Source: Meconema thalassinum (taxonomy: Eukaryota > Arthropoda > Insecta > Orthoptera > Tettigoniidae). From it: DNA of 64,000 bases. Both the position numbers and the translations under genes were made by a program. Below, in pieces: positions 20,770 through 33,212 of this stretch (position 1 is the first letter of the stretch; each line of letters starts with the position of its first letter). The stretch spans positions 164,034,911 to 164,098,910 of the forward strand of contig OX336399.1 in assembly GCA_946902985.2 (NCBI GenBank), in the 5' to 3' direction. The notes beneath the pieces are model-generated. The model was not told where the DNA came from, did no database searches, and was given only the letters and a program-made list of their open reading frames with translations.

Positions 20770-22491
20770 TTCGTGTGTGTGTGTCCCCCTAATAAAATCT
20801 AAACGGCTGGAGCGATCTCAATGAAACTCGGTATGTTCATAGCACTATTCCCGGCGACCTCGACCGTGCCCTTCAAATTTTGTTACGTATCACCAATGCA
20901 AAATGGCGGCTGTGCGAAATATTTCACTAGCATTCAATATCTCCGAAACTATTACCGATATCGCCCTGAAATTGTGTACGGTGATAAAGGGTACTACTAG
21001 AAGTTCACCTATGAGACTTTCAAAAACCTGGTGACTACAAAACCAACATGGCGGTCAAGCGAAGTTGAGACTTTTAAATAGACTTTTCTCGCGATTTAAC
21101 TATCCACACGTAATGAAACTTGGTACAGCAAATGTTTATACACATTGTAATGCACTGGAGTCTAATTTAGTTCAATTGTTAACATAACTTCAAAATAGCG
21201 GCTGTGCGAAATATTTCACTGACATTCTATATCTCCGAAACTATTACAGATATCACCTTGCAATTTAGTACGGTGATAAAGGGTACTGATACAAGTTTAC
21301 CTATGTATATTTCATAAACTTGTAAAGTAGAAAACGAACATGGCGACCAAGCGAATTTGAGACTTTTAAATAGACTTTTCTCACGATTTAACCATCCAAA
21401 CGTAATGAAACTAGGTACAGCAAGTGTTCATACACATAGTAATGCACTGGTGTCTAATTTAGTTCAATTGTTTACATAACCTCAAAATGGCGACTGTGCA
21501 AAATATTTCACTGACATTCTATATCTCCGAAACTATTACAGATATTACCCTGCAAATTTGTACGGTGATAAAGGGTACTGGTACACGTTTATCTATGTAT
21601 ACTTCATAAACTTGTAAAGTAAAAAACGAACATGGCGACCAAGCGAATTTGAAATATTTTAATAGACTTTTCTCGTGATTTAACTCTCTGAGCGCAGTGA
21701 AATGTGGTACAGTAAATGATTTTGCAGATTTTAATGCACTGCCATCTAATTTAAATCAATTGTTTACATAACCTCAATATGGCGGCTGTGCGAAATTTTT
21801 AAATTAAGTTTTTATTTCTTGTGTCGTAATCATGCGATCGAAGTGAAAGTTTGAATAATGAACCTAGGCAATAATTGTCCTTGAATGGTACATAATTCTA
21901 TGGCCTATACATATAACAATCCTAAATGGTGAGCTTCCGAAATATTTAGACGGTTCTCAATATCTATGAATCTTTTACAGCAACCAAACTGATTTTTTTT
22001 TATGTTCATAGAGACTATGAACATATGTTCACCTATAGGACTTTCATTAACCTGGTGAGCACAAATCCAACATGGCGGCGACGCGAAGTATAAATATTTA
22101 AATGGACGATTCTCGCGAATTAACTATCCGAGTGCTGTGAAACGTTGCACGTTAAATGCTTATACAAATGTTGATCCACTGGCATCTAATTTATTTCAAT
22201 TGTTTGCATAATCACAAGATGGCTGCTGTGCGTAATTTTAAAATCTCGTTTTTACTTCTTGTGTTCTAATCATGCGATTGAAGTTTGAATACCACACGTA
22301 TACAATAATCTTAATGTAATAGTACAAAAATAAAAATCCAACCTGGCGACAATCTGAAATATTTAGACGGTTCTCAATATCTACGAATCTGTTACAGCAA
22401 TTAAACTGAAATTTTGTATGTTGTTAGAAGAAATTAACATGAGCAGGATATATGAAAATAGGCTGTATAGTTCTTCACGGAACTACTTGTT
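20653..22491 (+). mobile_element. HINE/Helentron-like element, family X copy 2
   Basis: It has the same termini as copy 1: TTTTTAGCCTATTTTC at 20653 and the hairpin AGTTCTTCACGGAACT then ACTTGTT ending at 22491. The first ~200 bp after the (GT)n closely match copy 1. It has more units, about 1.8 kb in all, with AACATGGCGG-type blocks roughly every 146 bp. It inserted at the very 3' end of a LINE coding fragment. No ORF. Confidence 0.65.
20708..20786. repeat. (GT)n microsatellite
   Basis: A long, slightly interrupted GT/GC-GT tract in the family X 5' module. Confidence 0.95.
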
Positions 22492-22925
22492 CCCTTTCTT
22501 TTCTTCCCAGAACTTTTTCATTCGGCGGCTAATCGTTTGCCGTTGTTCCACTGACATTACCCTCGTAGGCCGTCGTTGGACTTTGAAACGTGTAACATCC
22601 GCTGAATGGACCCGTCGCCGAAATTCCTCCCTGTCCGAGAAGATAGCATCCGTGTCAGTTGTTGCAGTTCCCATCTTATCTCCTCCAGCCATCCTGTTGT
22701 TTTTTTTTAAGTTAGAGATGTAATCAAAAATTTTCTTCGAGAGCCGATTACTGTTCATCCTGTAAAGATGTTACTCTTCTCTTTTTAATTGGAACCGTAA
22801 TTTCTTCTATATGACGGTAAAGGTCTTCATTTCTCCTCTTCAACCACCAATTTTCTTTATTCCTTTGGTGACCCAATATTTTTCGAAATATTTTTCTTTC
22901 TTTTTTCTCCAGTTTAACTTGGTTT
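22492..22925 (-). pseudogene. LINE 3' coding end
   Basis: Minus-strand pieces in two frames: KILGHQRNKENWWLKRRNED with YRHIEEITVPIKKRR (about 22925-22760), then LSKKIFDYISNLKK, DREEFRRRVHS, SVEQRQTISRRMKKFWEEKK to 22486. This is the carboxy end of an insect non-LTR polyprotein. At least one frameshift and one stop near 22755 disrupt it. Family X copy 2 abuts its 3' side. Confidence 0.8.
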
Positions 22926-22929
22926 CCTA

Positions 22930-23480
22930 TTTTTTATTATTATTCAATGTTAAGTATTCAGAACCATGGCTTAATGACAGTTGCATAGTGTTTAATTTTT
23001 GCTTTGACATATTGAGGAATATTGACCAATTTAAACGGTTTTGACATTGTGCTTATTACGGGAGGTATGATTATTTTCCCTAAAAATTCCTTGTTTTCCA
23101 CCCCTTTGGTAAATTTCACCGGTGCTATCAAAAACCTTTATGAGATAAGGTTTTTGGCCCGTATCCGAAGAACGATCTTTGAATGGATTCGAGTTCTCAC
23201 ATAATGTACCAAGAAATGTATTGCAATATTTCACTTTTTCGGAAAAGCCCCCCCCCCCCCGCATTTTCACCCCCTTAGTTCAATTTTGGCCAATAACAAA
23301 GAATAACCGAAAAATCAATTAATTGATAAGTAGACACAAGATAAGAAAGGATGTTTAAATGCGAGGTCATCGTTTAAGTTGAGTTACGCTTATTTTCGGA
23401 ATGATGTATAGAAATTTATAAAAATATTACTTTAAACCTAAATATACAAAGTGTCTTTCCTTGTTTGTGTTCGTGTTCAA
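22930..23480. other. No gene recognised
   Basis: AT-rich DNA with a C12 run at about 23249-23260. A short imperfect inverted repeat (AAAAACC TTTATGAGATAA GGTTTTT) lies at 23129-23152. Confidence 0.5.
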
Positions 23481-23489
23481 ACTCGGCCG

Positions 23490-23912
23490 AATGAGTCGGA
23501 TTTTTAGAGCGTTAAAATCCCTCAGTATACCTTCCGCCAGAGGGGAAGTAAAGCCGGCGTCCCATGTCATAGATTTATGGTATGTAAAACAACCTTCCAC
23601 TAACTACAATTGTGTGAAGCCAAATTTGTCGGTTAGATATGATTAACACTCTGTAGTTCCAACGTTCGGCGACAGGTGCCGGTTGCGGTTGGATCTAGTA
23701 TCCAAGTTCGTGGCAATGTGTCGTTGACGGTAACATTTGGTAGCAAAAATAGGAACTACTTAAAATTGATCGTCTGAAGTCCTTACTTGAATTACGGATA
23801 ACACACTCCAATACAGTCATCACAATTAACACCGGTTATCAGACAGACCCAAAGTACACGGGGTCACATGACTGCGTTGTCGCAGCCCCTAAACTAAGGA
23901 ACCAACAATAAC
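23490..23912 (+). mobile_element. Family Q SINE, head missing
   Basis: Plus-strand copy of the Q body: GAGGGGAAGTAAAGCCGGCG, CATAGATTTATGGTATG, GTTCCAACGTTCGGCGAC and the end CCCCTAAACTAAGGAACCAA. The tRNA-like head is truncated at about 23490. Confidence 0.8.
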
Positions 23913-24781
23913 CAAATAAGAGTCAGTGGCACTGGAGGGACAAACATCGATCACATTGGGAAGGTTTCGAAGAAAAGAAAACGAAGAGTTTTCAACAAAG
24001 ATTTTGAATTCGTGTTCAATGCTTACAATTTAGGACAGGAACATTTTTGTTTCACTTTGTTTTAGCATAGTTTACACAAAGAAGGTACATTATTTGATGC
24101 AATACATTTTAACTAGCGGACCCCTAGCGAGAACTCTTGCATAATGGGCTGTGCGTGCCCCACGTGTACAGACTACCCGCCTGGTTCTAGTTCTATGCGG
24201 GCTAGACGCTACACAGTTTTGCAGGAGCTATCGTCTTGTTTATTTGTTTAAAAGCACTTTATAGACAAATAAATATATTTTCGTTGACATTTTAAGAAAT
24301 GCAAGATTTTTCCTTTACTATTGAGACGATTTGGAATATTTTGGTACAAACCACACCTTCTAATTCCCTCTGGTTTAGGAGCTTGAGTTTTGTGAAGCAT
24401 ACACCTTAGCGTATTATATAATAAGATTTTAATTAATAAAATAACTGATTTGTTTCTGTGAGAGCGTAGTGAAAGAAGCCAAGTGCATTGATTAATCGAC
24501 AAAATCATTCGACAAACCCATTAATCGATCAAACTCAAAATAGATTATTCGTTATACAGTACAGCGTCGATAATCCGGACCCTCGATAATCCGGTTTCAA
24601 TCCGATGAAAAAAGAAGTTGAAGTGAATACGTATTTGTCAAACATGAGCAGGGGCGGATCTAGGGGAGGGCGAGGAGGGCGACCGCCCAGGGCCCCGCGC
24701 CATGGACTTTTAAAAATTTAATTAATTGATTACTGAATTATACTATTCAAACTAATTTTTTATTCATATTCCTTTTTTCAG

Positions 24782-24878
24782 TGCAGCTATGACCTCCCGT
24801 GACCGTATAGCAAGTTTAGATTTCAGTGAAATAATAGAAGACTTCAGCCGGGAAAAAAGTCGCAAAGTAATATTTTAA
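24782..24878 (+). pseudogene. hAT transposase last-exon remnant
   Basis: A pyrimidine tract and CAG (24771-24781) look like a splice acceptor. The following frame reads SRDRIASLDFSEIIEDFSRE then KSRKVIF and a stop at 24876-24878. An S-L-(D/N)-F-x-x-(I/V)-I-(D/E)-(D/E)-F-x-x-x-K-(S/A)-R-K-V ending is typical of ZMYM-like hAT transposases. Only about 30 residues survive, so the call rests on a short motif. Confidence 0.6.
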
Positions 24879-25044
24879 TATTTCATAGTTTACATAATCT
24901 TCTTCAAGGGGACTTAGAGGTTTCTTTCATATTCTTAAAAAATGTACTGTAGTGTACTCAAAATATTGTAACTATTCTTTATTTTATTATTATTACCAAA
25001 CTATTTTCCATTTGAGTTGATATTTTTAAATTTCCTATTACCGG

Positions 25045-25290
25045 GTGAGTTAGCCGTGGTCATTACGGCGTGGCTGCAGGCAGTCGCTCACATCCGGGAG
25101 GCGAGGAGGTCACAGCCGCTACCTTCCAACTCCTCGTCCTTACACTCAAACATTCTTCCCCAGACAACACACCACACGCTACGGTACTTGTAGCTCACCC
25201 CATGGGTGTCCACATAGAAGCAGCTACAAACTGGCGAGCCGAACATGTCCTCGGACACTCCTGGAACTAAAAGCCATACGCTAAAAAGAA
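25045..25290 (+). mobile_element. SINE-like repeat ending TAAAAGCCATACG
   Basis: The 3' half matches the inverse copy at 8557-8650. The 5' part, GGTGAGTTAGCCGTGGTCAT, resembles a degenerate A box, but the B box is unclear. Confidence 0.6.
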
Positions 25291-25538
25291 TCCTATTCTT
25301 GTGGGCCCCACCTTATCATATCGACCAGGGCTCCGCCACTGAACAGAAGCGTCGATGGGACAGGCTGGGCCGAAAAAATGCGAACCACTGCTTGTGTTCA
25401 AAATTCAATAACAGATTTTTTAAGAGCGCTGACAATATATAAACTGTACAGTATTACATAAATATGTAGCCTACATATTGTATATTACATATGTATGTAT
25501 ATTCTTTCATTAAAATACATTTTAAGTTCATATTAATT

Positions 25539-25946
25539 TCTTCTTTTTTCTTAGTCGTTTTACCCTTCTCGGGGTGGGGGATACAACTGGGGAGGTGGGA
25601 CTAGCACCTCGCCCAGGTGGCCTCACATGCAAAGCGAACAGGGGCGTTATGAGGGATGGGAAGGGAAGGGAAAATTGGGAGGTATAGGCAAGGAAGAGGG
25701 GACGAGGTGGCCGTGGCCTTACGTTAGGCATTTGCCCGGAAACGAAGTGGGAAACTATGGAAAACCACTTCGAGGATGGCTGAGGTCGGAATCGAACCCC
25801 CTCTACTTATTTGGACCACCCGAGGCTGAGTAGACCCCGTTCCAGTCCTCATACCATTTTTCAAATTTCGTGGCAGAATCGGGAATCGAACCTCGGACCT
25901 TCTGGGTGGCAGCTAAACACGCTAACCACTACACCACGGAGGCGAC
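25539..25946 (-). mobile_element. tRNA-derived SINE (family T) with 11-bp TSD
   Basis: TCATATTAATT flanks it at 25528-25538 and 25947-25957. The minus-strand head reads GCCTCCGTGGTGTAGTGGTT with a B box GGTTCGATTCC. A second B-box-like GGTTCGATTCC lies in the body (about 25790). Related complete copies are at 41.5 and 62.9 kb. Confidence 0.92.
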
Positions 25947-26129
25947 TCATATTAATTAATGGTTTTATTTATCTGCTCTAATGATTTAACCACTAAAGTG
26001 AATTATTAACGGGTTTAGCAAGTTTTCTTTTTGTTATGAACTCAAAACGATCTTTGTTTGGTTCTTTTCGAAAATCCGGACAGGATCCAGTCACAATCCG
26101 GACTATCGGCGCTCTACTGCAGGGCCATC

Positions 26130-26566
26130 CACTGGGCAGTCACCCTAGCGCTCCTCCCCCTACCACCACTACACTGTAGCAGCGTGGAGACCTGAGACAG
26201 ATGTTCCGACCGCGCTGACAAGATACGTATGTACAGTCATGCGGTCGATGGCTTTTGTGGGATTGTTGACATCATATTGATAGGGCTGTTTTGCCATAAA
26301 AATATACCTCACATAGGCCTACAAGAAGAGATTTTTTCTAATTTCTCAACTAGCTCCATAGGACGAACACATGCCGCCGCGTCCATTAGGCACTCCTTGA
26401 TCAAATTCCCACCTTTGGCAATTCGCATCGGACATTTGTAGCTTGCTCGTAAATTGGCTCCACCAACCTCACTCTCCTCTATCTACTGTTAGAAATACTT
26501 TTAGTGTTCTTCAGTTAATTAAGTCATTTGTTTGTTTGTAGACAAGCATTTTAAACTAAAACAATA
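26130..26566. other. No gene recognised
   Basis: About 440 bp to the left of the LTR element. No motif was identified. Confidence 0.5.
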
Positions 26567-26798
26567 ATACTGTACAGGCCCCCAGGGGGCTGTACCCCCT
26601 GGAAGACACCCTCCATCATCTATTAAAACCACCCCTAACTGGCAAATCTCATAAGTCCAGAACAACATCTTTCACACAGCAAGGGCAGCTAACCAGCCTG
26701 GAAGGCTTGCCAAACACTTGCATCACACCATAAACAGCTACACATAACTAACTGGGGCATCTATGCCAATGGAATGCTGACAGTACAACACCAAAGCC

Positions 26799-26846
26799 TA
26801 TAAGAGGAAGGACTTAAGGAGGACAGCTCTCTCTCGATTATCAGTC
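26799..26846 (+). promoter_or_regulatory. LTR promoter: TATA box and TCAGTC initiator
   Basis: TATAAGA at 26799-26805 and TCAGTC at 26841-26846. TCAGT is the arthropod initiator consensus. The spacing of about 44 bp is longer than the usual 30, so the true start may be a little upstream. Confidence 0.55.
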
Positions 26847-26880
26847 ATACAGTGTGTCAGCCGGAGGCCCTAGCTGTTAT

Positions 26881-26892
26881 CATCAGGTGAGT
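26881..26892 (+). promoter_or_regulatory. Consensus 5' splice site in LTR
   Basis: CATCAG|GTGAGT is a strong donor match about 45 bp downstream of the probable start. The same site is in the 3' LTR at 35767-35778. Paired with the acceptor TTTTTCTCAG ending at 27570 it would remove a 684-nt intron and bring the leader close to the ORF at 27725. Splicing is inferred. Confidence 0.55.
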
Positions 26893-27548
26893 CAGCAGTG
26901 TTCAGAGATCCTATATTTTGTAACCTACCCCACAAACTTGTACACTTAAACTTATAACATTTATTACATTCCCCTAAAAGGGACATACAATTTCATACAT
27001 CACTGACCAATAAATACTTGGTCAGTACACTACACTTGTCTTACTAATTACACGCCTCTTTACGTCCTAACGCCTTTCCTGATTCCCGCCACGAGTAAGC
27101 GTGACAACAGTAGCTTGTAATCGCCGGCTCAAGTTCTATTGTGTCTCTCACACGCGACCGCTGGCTGCAAACCGCCAGCATAGCTGACACTAGCAGGATT
27201 GTTATATAATTCCTTTCGACCAGCTGGGAGTCCAGTACATTAACCTGGCTCAAAGGATCATCCCCTGGAATACACTTACGTCTTTATAGGAGCATCCCCT
27301 AGCATCCAAACACTAAACAACACTCTACACTGGTCAGCTTACCCAGCTACGGGAAGCTGCCCCCCCCCCCCCTCTCAAAGAATCACTCTCCAAATCAACA
27401 CAATAACACATCCGTTTTAGATCTAACTACCCCCAACTGAGGGATCTAAAACAGATTGGTGGAGGCCGGGTACCACGCACAGTAAACAAAGGGCTCATAC
27501 AACGAGTTCTCGTGGTCAAAACGGCCCGTACCGCATACAGCCAAGCGA

Positions 27549-27570
27549 GACTGGATTTTTTTTTTCTCAG
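27549..27570 (+). promoter_or_regulatory. Consensus 3' splice site before ORF
   Basis: A near-uniform pyrimidine run followed by CTCAG. A second acceptor-like site (T-run then ATTAG) ends at 27701. Both lie upstream of the ORF start at 27725. Confidence 0.5.
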
Positions 27571-27724
27571 ACGGAAAGCATCATTTTTGCTCCGCACTAC
27601 CTACACAGGGGAAATTTTTGTTAAACCAACCCCCTAGCCCCCAGAAAGAATCAGAGAGACACAAGATACACTGCCAAACACGCACAGTTTTTTTTTATTA
27701 GAAGACGCATACACTTCATTCAGC

Positions 27725-29080
27725 ATGGCCCCCCTATACCGCCTAGCTGTGCTGAGGAGCATTGGGGAGTACCAGGAATTAATTGCCTGGCACAAAGTCT
27801 TTGAAACTAGGCAGGACTACCTCAGAAGGTTTCAGCAGCTCCTGCACGCCCAGTATATGCGGATCATAAGAGCACTTGTCCGGCCACTCCGCAGCGCTAA
27901 GAATCGCAAGATTCGGGCGAAAATCCCCACCCTCCGTACACAGATCATTAAGGCGCACTGGCAATTACACTGCCGACACGAGTTCATGTTCCAGCAATGG
28001 GAAACACTCATCAGGGAACACCAACGCATAGGGACTAATGGCACAAAAGTCGCTGAGCAGGCCATGAGCCTCAACAGGCAGTACACCCAAATTTGGGACG
28101 AGTACCACGAGCTCCAGGATAACAAGGCCATTTTCGAGTTCATGGCAGGGCCACCAGCCCAGCCGAGAGAGGACATAAGCGTAGATACGCTAACTCGGCA
28201 ATTTGCGAGGATGTCCCTCTCGCCATGTACTGTCACACCAGGGAAGGAGTTCACCGTGGCCACATTCCAGAAGACGGCCAGGTTAGACTCCAATACACTG
28301 CGGGGACAAAGTTACACCATTACACATCCCTTAGCTCCGGTTCGGAAGGCAATTTTGCCAAACCGAGGAGCAGAACCTACGCCAACCCCCTCGGAACGGA
28401 CGAACGAGAGGGAGTTGACGCCAGGACTCTCGGTCACACATGACATAACAGGGAGAAAACGGGAGGTAACCACGTCATGGGCTGAGGACGTAGAGCCCGC
28501 CCTACAGCACATTAAGCCTACACACACTTACACAAATAGGCAAACACAAGGGCAGGAGTCTACCGTGGCCATAGGCCAGAAATCGGCCAGACTACGCTCA
28601 AATACATTGCCAGGGCAGAGACAGGCAATCAAAAGGCCTTTGCCGCTAGTCCAAATGGCAATTTTGCCAGGACGAAAGCGGGCACCGGCATTCGTACCCC
28701 AGGTGCGAATGCATAATAGGGTGTTGCCTTCAGGCCCTCAGGGTGCACAACACACACCCGCACACTCTGACCAGGCGCTAACACACAGTACACGGGGTAT
28801 AAGAAAGATCTTATTACCTACCCCACGAGACCGGTCAGTCAAAAATACACACACCCCCGTAAACTCTACTAGGGTAGCGCAGAGCACAATTAGTCCCTCG
28901 AACACAAGCACACTCAGGCCAACAGCCAGACGCTACGGTGAAAGTAGGCCCAGGCTTACTTTGCTGCAAACTCCTCCGAAAAATAGCGAAGGAGCGCCTC
29001 AATGGGTTTCAGGGGCCTATGCCCTAGTAACAGGGCGAAAGTATTCATCTTTCAGACCAAGGACGCTCGGACGGGAATAA
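27725..29080 (+). CDS. Unidentified 451-aa basic protein of the LTR element (Gag position)
   Basis: I do not recognise the family. The ATG at 27725 is the first in a long frame and lies 272 bp after the 5' LTR, the position of gag. Residues 1-140 look helical and aromatic/arginine-rich (QELIAWHKVFETRQDYLRRF, QWETLIREHQRIG). Residues 140-451 are low-complexity, rich in P, T, R, S and Q. Two related ~40-residue blocks occur at 177-216 and 279-319 (TVAxxQKxARLxSNTLxGQ ... KAILP / MAILP). There is no CCHC knuckle, protease DTG or RT motif. It could be a divergent, knuckle-less Gag or an accessory protein. The frame is intact, so it has probably been under selection or is young. Confidence 0.7.
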   Translation: MAPLYRLAVLRSIGEYQELIAWHKVFETRQDYLRRFQQLLHAQYMRIIRALVRPLRSAKNRKIRAKIPTLRTQIIKAHWQLHCRHEFMFQQWETLIREHQRIGTNGTKVAEQAMSLNRQYTQIWDEYHELQDNKAIFEFMAGPPAQPREDISVDTLTRQFARMSLSPCTVTPGKEFTVATFQKTARLDSNTLRGQSYTITHPLAPVRKAILPNRGAEPTPTPSERTNERELTPGLSVTHDITGRKREVTTSWAEDVEPALQHIKPTHTYTNRQTQGQESTVAIGQKSARLRSNTLPGQRQAIKRPLPLVQMAILPGRKRAPAFVPQVRMHNRVLPSGPQGAQHTPAHSDQALTHSTRGIRKILLPTPRDRSVKNTHTPVNSTRVAQSTISPSNTSTLRPTARRYGESRPRLTLLQTPPKNSEGAPQWVSGAYALVTGRKYSSFRPRTLGRE

Positions 29081-32000
29081 CGACTTCCACCAGGGACACA
29101 AAATAAACCAATATCACTTGCACCAATATTATAGATACACGTAAGCTCGTTTACACGTGAGAAATGCGACAATAGACACACAGAGACTCACAAACATAAA
29201 CTGCACATTTTTTTTCATGTATACACAGTGGAACATGGCTAAATCAAAAGTGTATAATTCAAAATTCTTCTTGTTTTTTTTTGGCCCCTAGCATTTTTTT
29301 TTCTCAGGCCATCAATGGTTATTGATGATAGCTGGTGCACATTAAAACTTGGATAACGTAAAGTTTTTAATATGCAAAGCCAAGCGGAAGCCAATCAGTT
29401 GGGACACGCGGCTTAGGTTCGCAGAGAGCTATTCCGAACACAGCTTAAGCAACAAATCACAGCATAGAGCTTAGGCGGGTCTTTCTAGGTAGAAATGACT
29501 AAATGTTCTATGTTCCGGTCCCACAGTTTGATAGATTCTCTTGTGACGGGCGAGAGCCCTAATCGTAGCAAGAATTAAGAATCTCAAACTATTCTTCAAA
29601 ATTGATAGATTTTCCCTGAGACGTAACTAGATTACTGTAGTACCAACGTCACCAAATAGGTGGATAGTACACTCAGGTCCTACTTCTCATTTTTAAACAT
29701 TTTTGATATTGTTTACGACACAATTTTTACAGACTACCGCCGCCTGGCAACCCGCTTTAATAAGCATAAAGCAGTGTGCAGGCGAGAAACAATATATTTT
29801 CTATACTCTTTTGAAAGTGCTCTCTTAATTCGGAGCGTCGCATAACTCATTTTTTTCTGCCTCATTCATTAATCCCGAGAAAGGAAAGTTAGCCAAGTTG
29901 AACTGTATGTATTTAATCTATAGGCATACGTGACACATTACACTGCCTATAACATGACTTTTTCACACCTCCATAACAACACGCAAGCTAAAACACAAAC
30001 ACCATAGGGTGAAGATCCCAGACTTTGGGAAAGCCTACATATTTTTGGACGGCACACAGCCAATTCACATTGCCACATAACAAGTTAATACGCTAACACA
30101 ACTGGCCCGGAGACACAGCCTGAATGGCACCAGAAATAATTATCCTGGTTAAAGACGGTCTCGAACCCGCAACCTTCTGAATACCAGGAATGTAAGGTCG
30201 GGTAGCTATCCAGTTGCAGGATAGGAAAGTAAGGGACAGTTCCACTAACAGATATTCATACGCGGAAAACAACAAAATCACCTCCGACACCTAGTCACCA
30301 AACACGCGACTAGCGGCCCGGAGACACTCGTGCATAACGACATTTAGTACCATTAATAGGGATATACTCGACCCACGCTTACAGTTAACACAAAACTTGG
30401 GAACACAAATGTACTTAGCGGAAGGTTCTTTTACATTACGGAAAGCCCTACTCGCAACTACAGAGATAGCACTCAGGCCCAGACACACACACGTGCCGGA
30501 CACGGAGCATTGCCAAACAAGTAACAAGTGAGTGCGCACGCCATTGTAATTCAATACTATCGCCGTCAGCGATAAGACACTCGTGACTGGGTGACCTTCA
30601 CACATACAGACAGACTAAGACCACTCCAAGTTGAAATGGAACAAACGCCATCATTCACGTCAGATCCAAAACCTTATAACTCCCCAAATAACACTACGAG
30701 GAAAATTCAAAAACACACAAACTCTTCACAGGAATGCGTATTCTCATCTGCGCATTTCAAATACACGATACATGTGCCATGGTATATACGGCATAGATAT
30801 CGTCATACCAAGTCCTTACAGCAAGCCAGGTCCGAACTCATAACCACACACCACACTCGTACCTAAAACTAACTAACCAATGGTATTTTTGGTACGAAAG
30901 ACACAATCAAAAAACCACACTGGGGACACCTAAATCCCAAAAACACAACGCAGACATAGAACACGGAGAATTACATGATCACGGGTCCGAATCACAGCAA
31001 AAATTGGACGCCATGGGAAACAAAAATCCAGACGCCCAATTACACTGAAGTTGGCCACAGATAAGTAAATAACTGGGTCAGACACATGCCTATAGACACA
31101 GGAGGTGTTTTTTATCGGTAACCTCCAAGGGGATCACAATAGATTTCCCAGACATGGATTACACATGGTTACACAAAACAAAGTCTTGCGAAAGCAGTGT
31201 ACACATAACATCGATTAACAAAAGCGGGACAGATTAGCACACTGGCACTCCCGGAATCTCAAGCAATAACAACATGCCGACGTTCGCAAAAATTCACGTT
31301 CCGACAGCCGACCTACGCAATGTCAGAGACTTCATGCACACAAACAAATGTAAACATAACATGACGAAATACTGACTTGCAGAGACCACCGCATTGCAAC
31401 ACTGCTGCCGACAGACACTATTGTTATATCGGCAGTGACCATGAAATCACAAACACAGACCAATTATAATGCCATACATTTTTCAGCACTGTTACAACAG
31501 TGGTGACATTTAGCAACGTACAGACATAATAAGCTGGACTTACCTTAGGGCCACAGGGACATATCTACAAAGATGTTGACAAGGTGCTCGCGCCATCTGA
31601 CACTCAGACACGCGATACACGATAGGACTTAGCCGATAACAGGCCTCCCGCCCGCATGGGGTAGCGGAACATAGTCCCACACATACGCGCTCACTAATCA
31701 GGGGCAAACACAGACAGGGCCTCTGAGGAAACACGACCTCCCCCCTAATAACTTCTTTTCTCGATTTTATTTCTAAAAAAATCATTACAGGCAATCAGAA
31801 CATGGCCAGGCACACCACGATCACTTGCTACATTAACACTACAAATGGGAGACCAGATTAGGCCGTGACGTCACAGCGTCACCACACTTTACTATCCCAA
31901 GAAGCGGATAGAAAGCAGACATGGACCAAAGGAGGATGACAGGGGCATAGGTGGACAATCCCAGCGGGATTACCAATATACCACCCACAGGCTACCATCT

Positions 32001-33190
32001 TACTACACTACTCCCCTTCCACAACCTTCCCAATTACAACATTAACCAACACAGACATACAGACACGATAAAGACAGCTACACTACATGACAAAATATAC
32101 ATCGGGGTTGATAGACTTCATGCGTTTAAAGAGAGGGCTTCCTACGCCCTGGATCTCAATGCTAACACCTGAATATTAGGGGTGTGTCGGAAAACGACAA
32201 TTAAGCGTAATGCGCATCTCCAAGTAAGAGATGAGGCCAAAATCATATACTAACCATTTTTTTTAAATTAAATAATCCCGCATGAAAGGGACATAATATT
32301 ATTTTACACTGACCGATACCTATCCTTAGATGAGTGCGGATACGCCTCATATCCAGATACATGCATGGAATATCCCACCCACACACCTGGGTTATCATTA
32401 GTATTACTCCTGCATGGAATTTTTATATTTTTGCAATCCCGGGAAATACCTACCCCCGTCCACTCATTGTAGAAGCATCCTGGTAGCATTACCGGCTCTA
32501 GGCCACCATTTAAATGAAGCCCAAAGATGCGCAACCCTCTCCTACCTTGCTTCAAGCCTATTCAACGAATAATACCCCCGTATCCTAATAACAGGGAACC
32601 TAACGCTATAAACCCTACTAACGCCTCCATGAAAGTTAACAGAGCATTACAGCTGGAAATCCGACATAGCAAAGTAGACCTGAAGTAGTCTATGCACTTA
32701 GAAGTCTCTACAACCCCAAAACACTTGAAAAATTTTACATTTTATAAACAATAAATTATTTACACAGTACACTTATATTTTTTACATAAAAAGGAATCTG
32801 ATAACACGCTGACTAGTGATAACGACACAAGCAGAAAGCCAAAGGCACCACACTGGAGCAGAGCGGGTAAGGCGACGATGAGCCTTACCCTAGTTAACTT
32901 AACGACTAGACCAAAAAGACGAACCACGTAAGGTTGAGGCATTCATGGCCCGGCACGGGCAAACTTCGGAATCCTAGGTGTGCCTAGCCTGCCCCCAGGA
33001 CGAAGAGATGTTACACCCACTATGTGCCACGGTCGTCGAAGCCAAGACCTGCAGGGGAGACTTTCTGAGGATGGTGGGAGAAATAGCCAGCTCCACGCCG
33101 GAGTCAAGAGTTGACCCTAGGGACGACCAAACTAGGACTAGACTTTTAGTTAAATATAAGTAAGTAGGGCTTCTACAGCGAGAAGCGAGA
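29081..33190 (+). other. LTR-element interior, no recognisable coding
   Basis: About 4.1 kb rich in A and C on the plus strand. The open frames found are under 105 codons and lack family motifs. An acceptor-like T-run and CTCAG ends at 29307. A 61-codon frame at 32978-33163 ends at a donor-like AA|GTAAGT (33160). This could be a long untranslated or intronic region. Confidence 0.6.
30145..30225 (-). other. tRNA-like/SINE-head-like segment in LTR element
   Basis: Read on the minus strand: GCAACTGGATAGCTACCCGA and, about 30 nt later, GCGGGTTCGAGACCG. Spacing and B box resemble a tRNA-derived SINE head. No TSD or body is visible, so this may be a degraded SINE or chance. Confidence 0.4.
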
Positions 33191-33212
33191 CTCCTATGCG
33201 CGGGAGTGAAGC

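Larger units (their letters stand above)
24649..25341 (+). mobile_element. hAT-type remnant with imperfect 8-bp TSD
   Basis: The ends are CAGGGGCGGATCTAGG (24649) and, inverted, CAGTGGCGGAGCCCTGG (25341). The flanks AACATGAG (24641-24648) and AACAGAAG (25342-25349) match at six of eight bases. A last-exon fragment of a transposase survives inside, together with a SINE at 25045-25285. Confidence 0.7.
24556..26119. mobile_element. pogo/Tigger-like TIR element, interior replaced by insertions
   Basis: CAGTACAGCGTCGATAATCC at 24556 is matched in inverse orientation at 26100-26119 (CAGTAGAGCGCCGATAGTCC). Further CCGG(A/T)-rich copies lie just inside. Such GATAATCCGG ends are usual for pogo/Tigger elements. 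The interior holds a hAT remnant and two SINEs; no DDE transposase remains. A clean TA duplication is visible only on the left. Confidence 0.6.
26571..27453 (+). repeat. 5' LTR
   Basis: 883 bp, from TGTACAGGCCCCC to GGGATCTAAAACA. It differs from the 3' LTR at roughly ten positions by eye, clustered near the two ends and in the C-run at 27360. It contains a TATA motif, a splice-donor-like site and an AATAAA at 27009. Confidence 0.95.

Noticed and set aside
22418..22723. 101-codon plus-strand frame
   Set aside because: Antisense to the LINE end at 22492-22758 and spanning the family X 3' tip.
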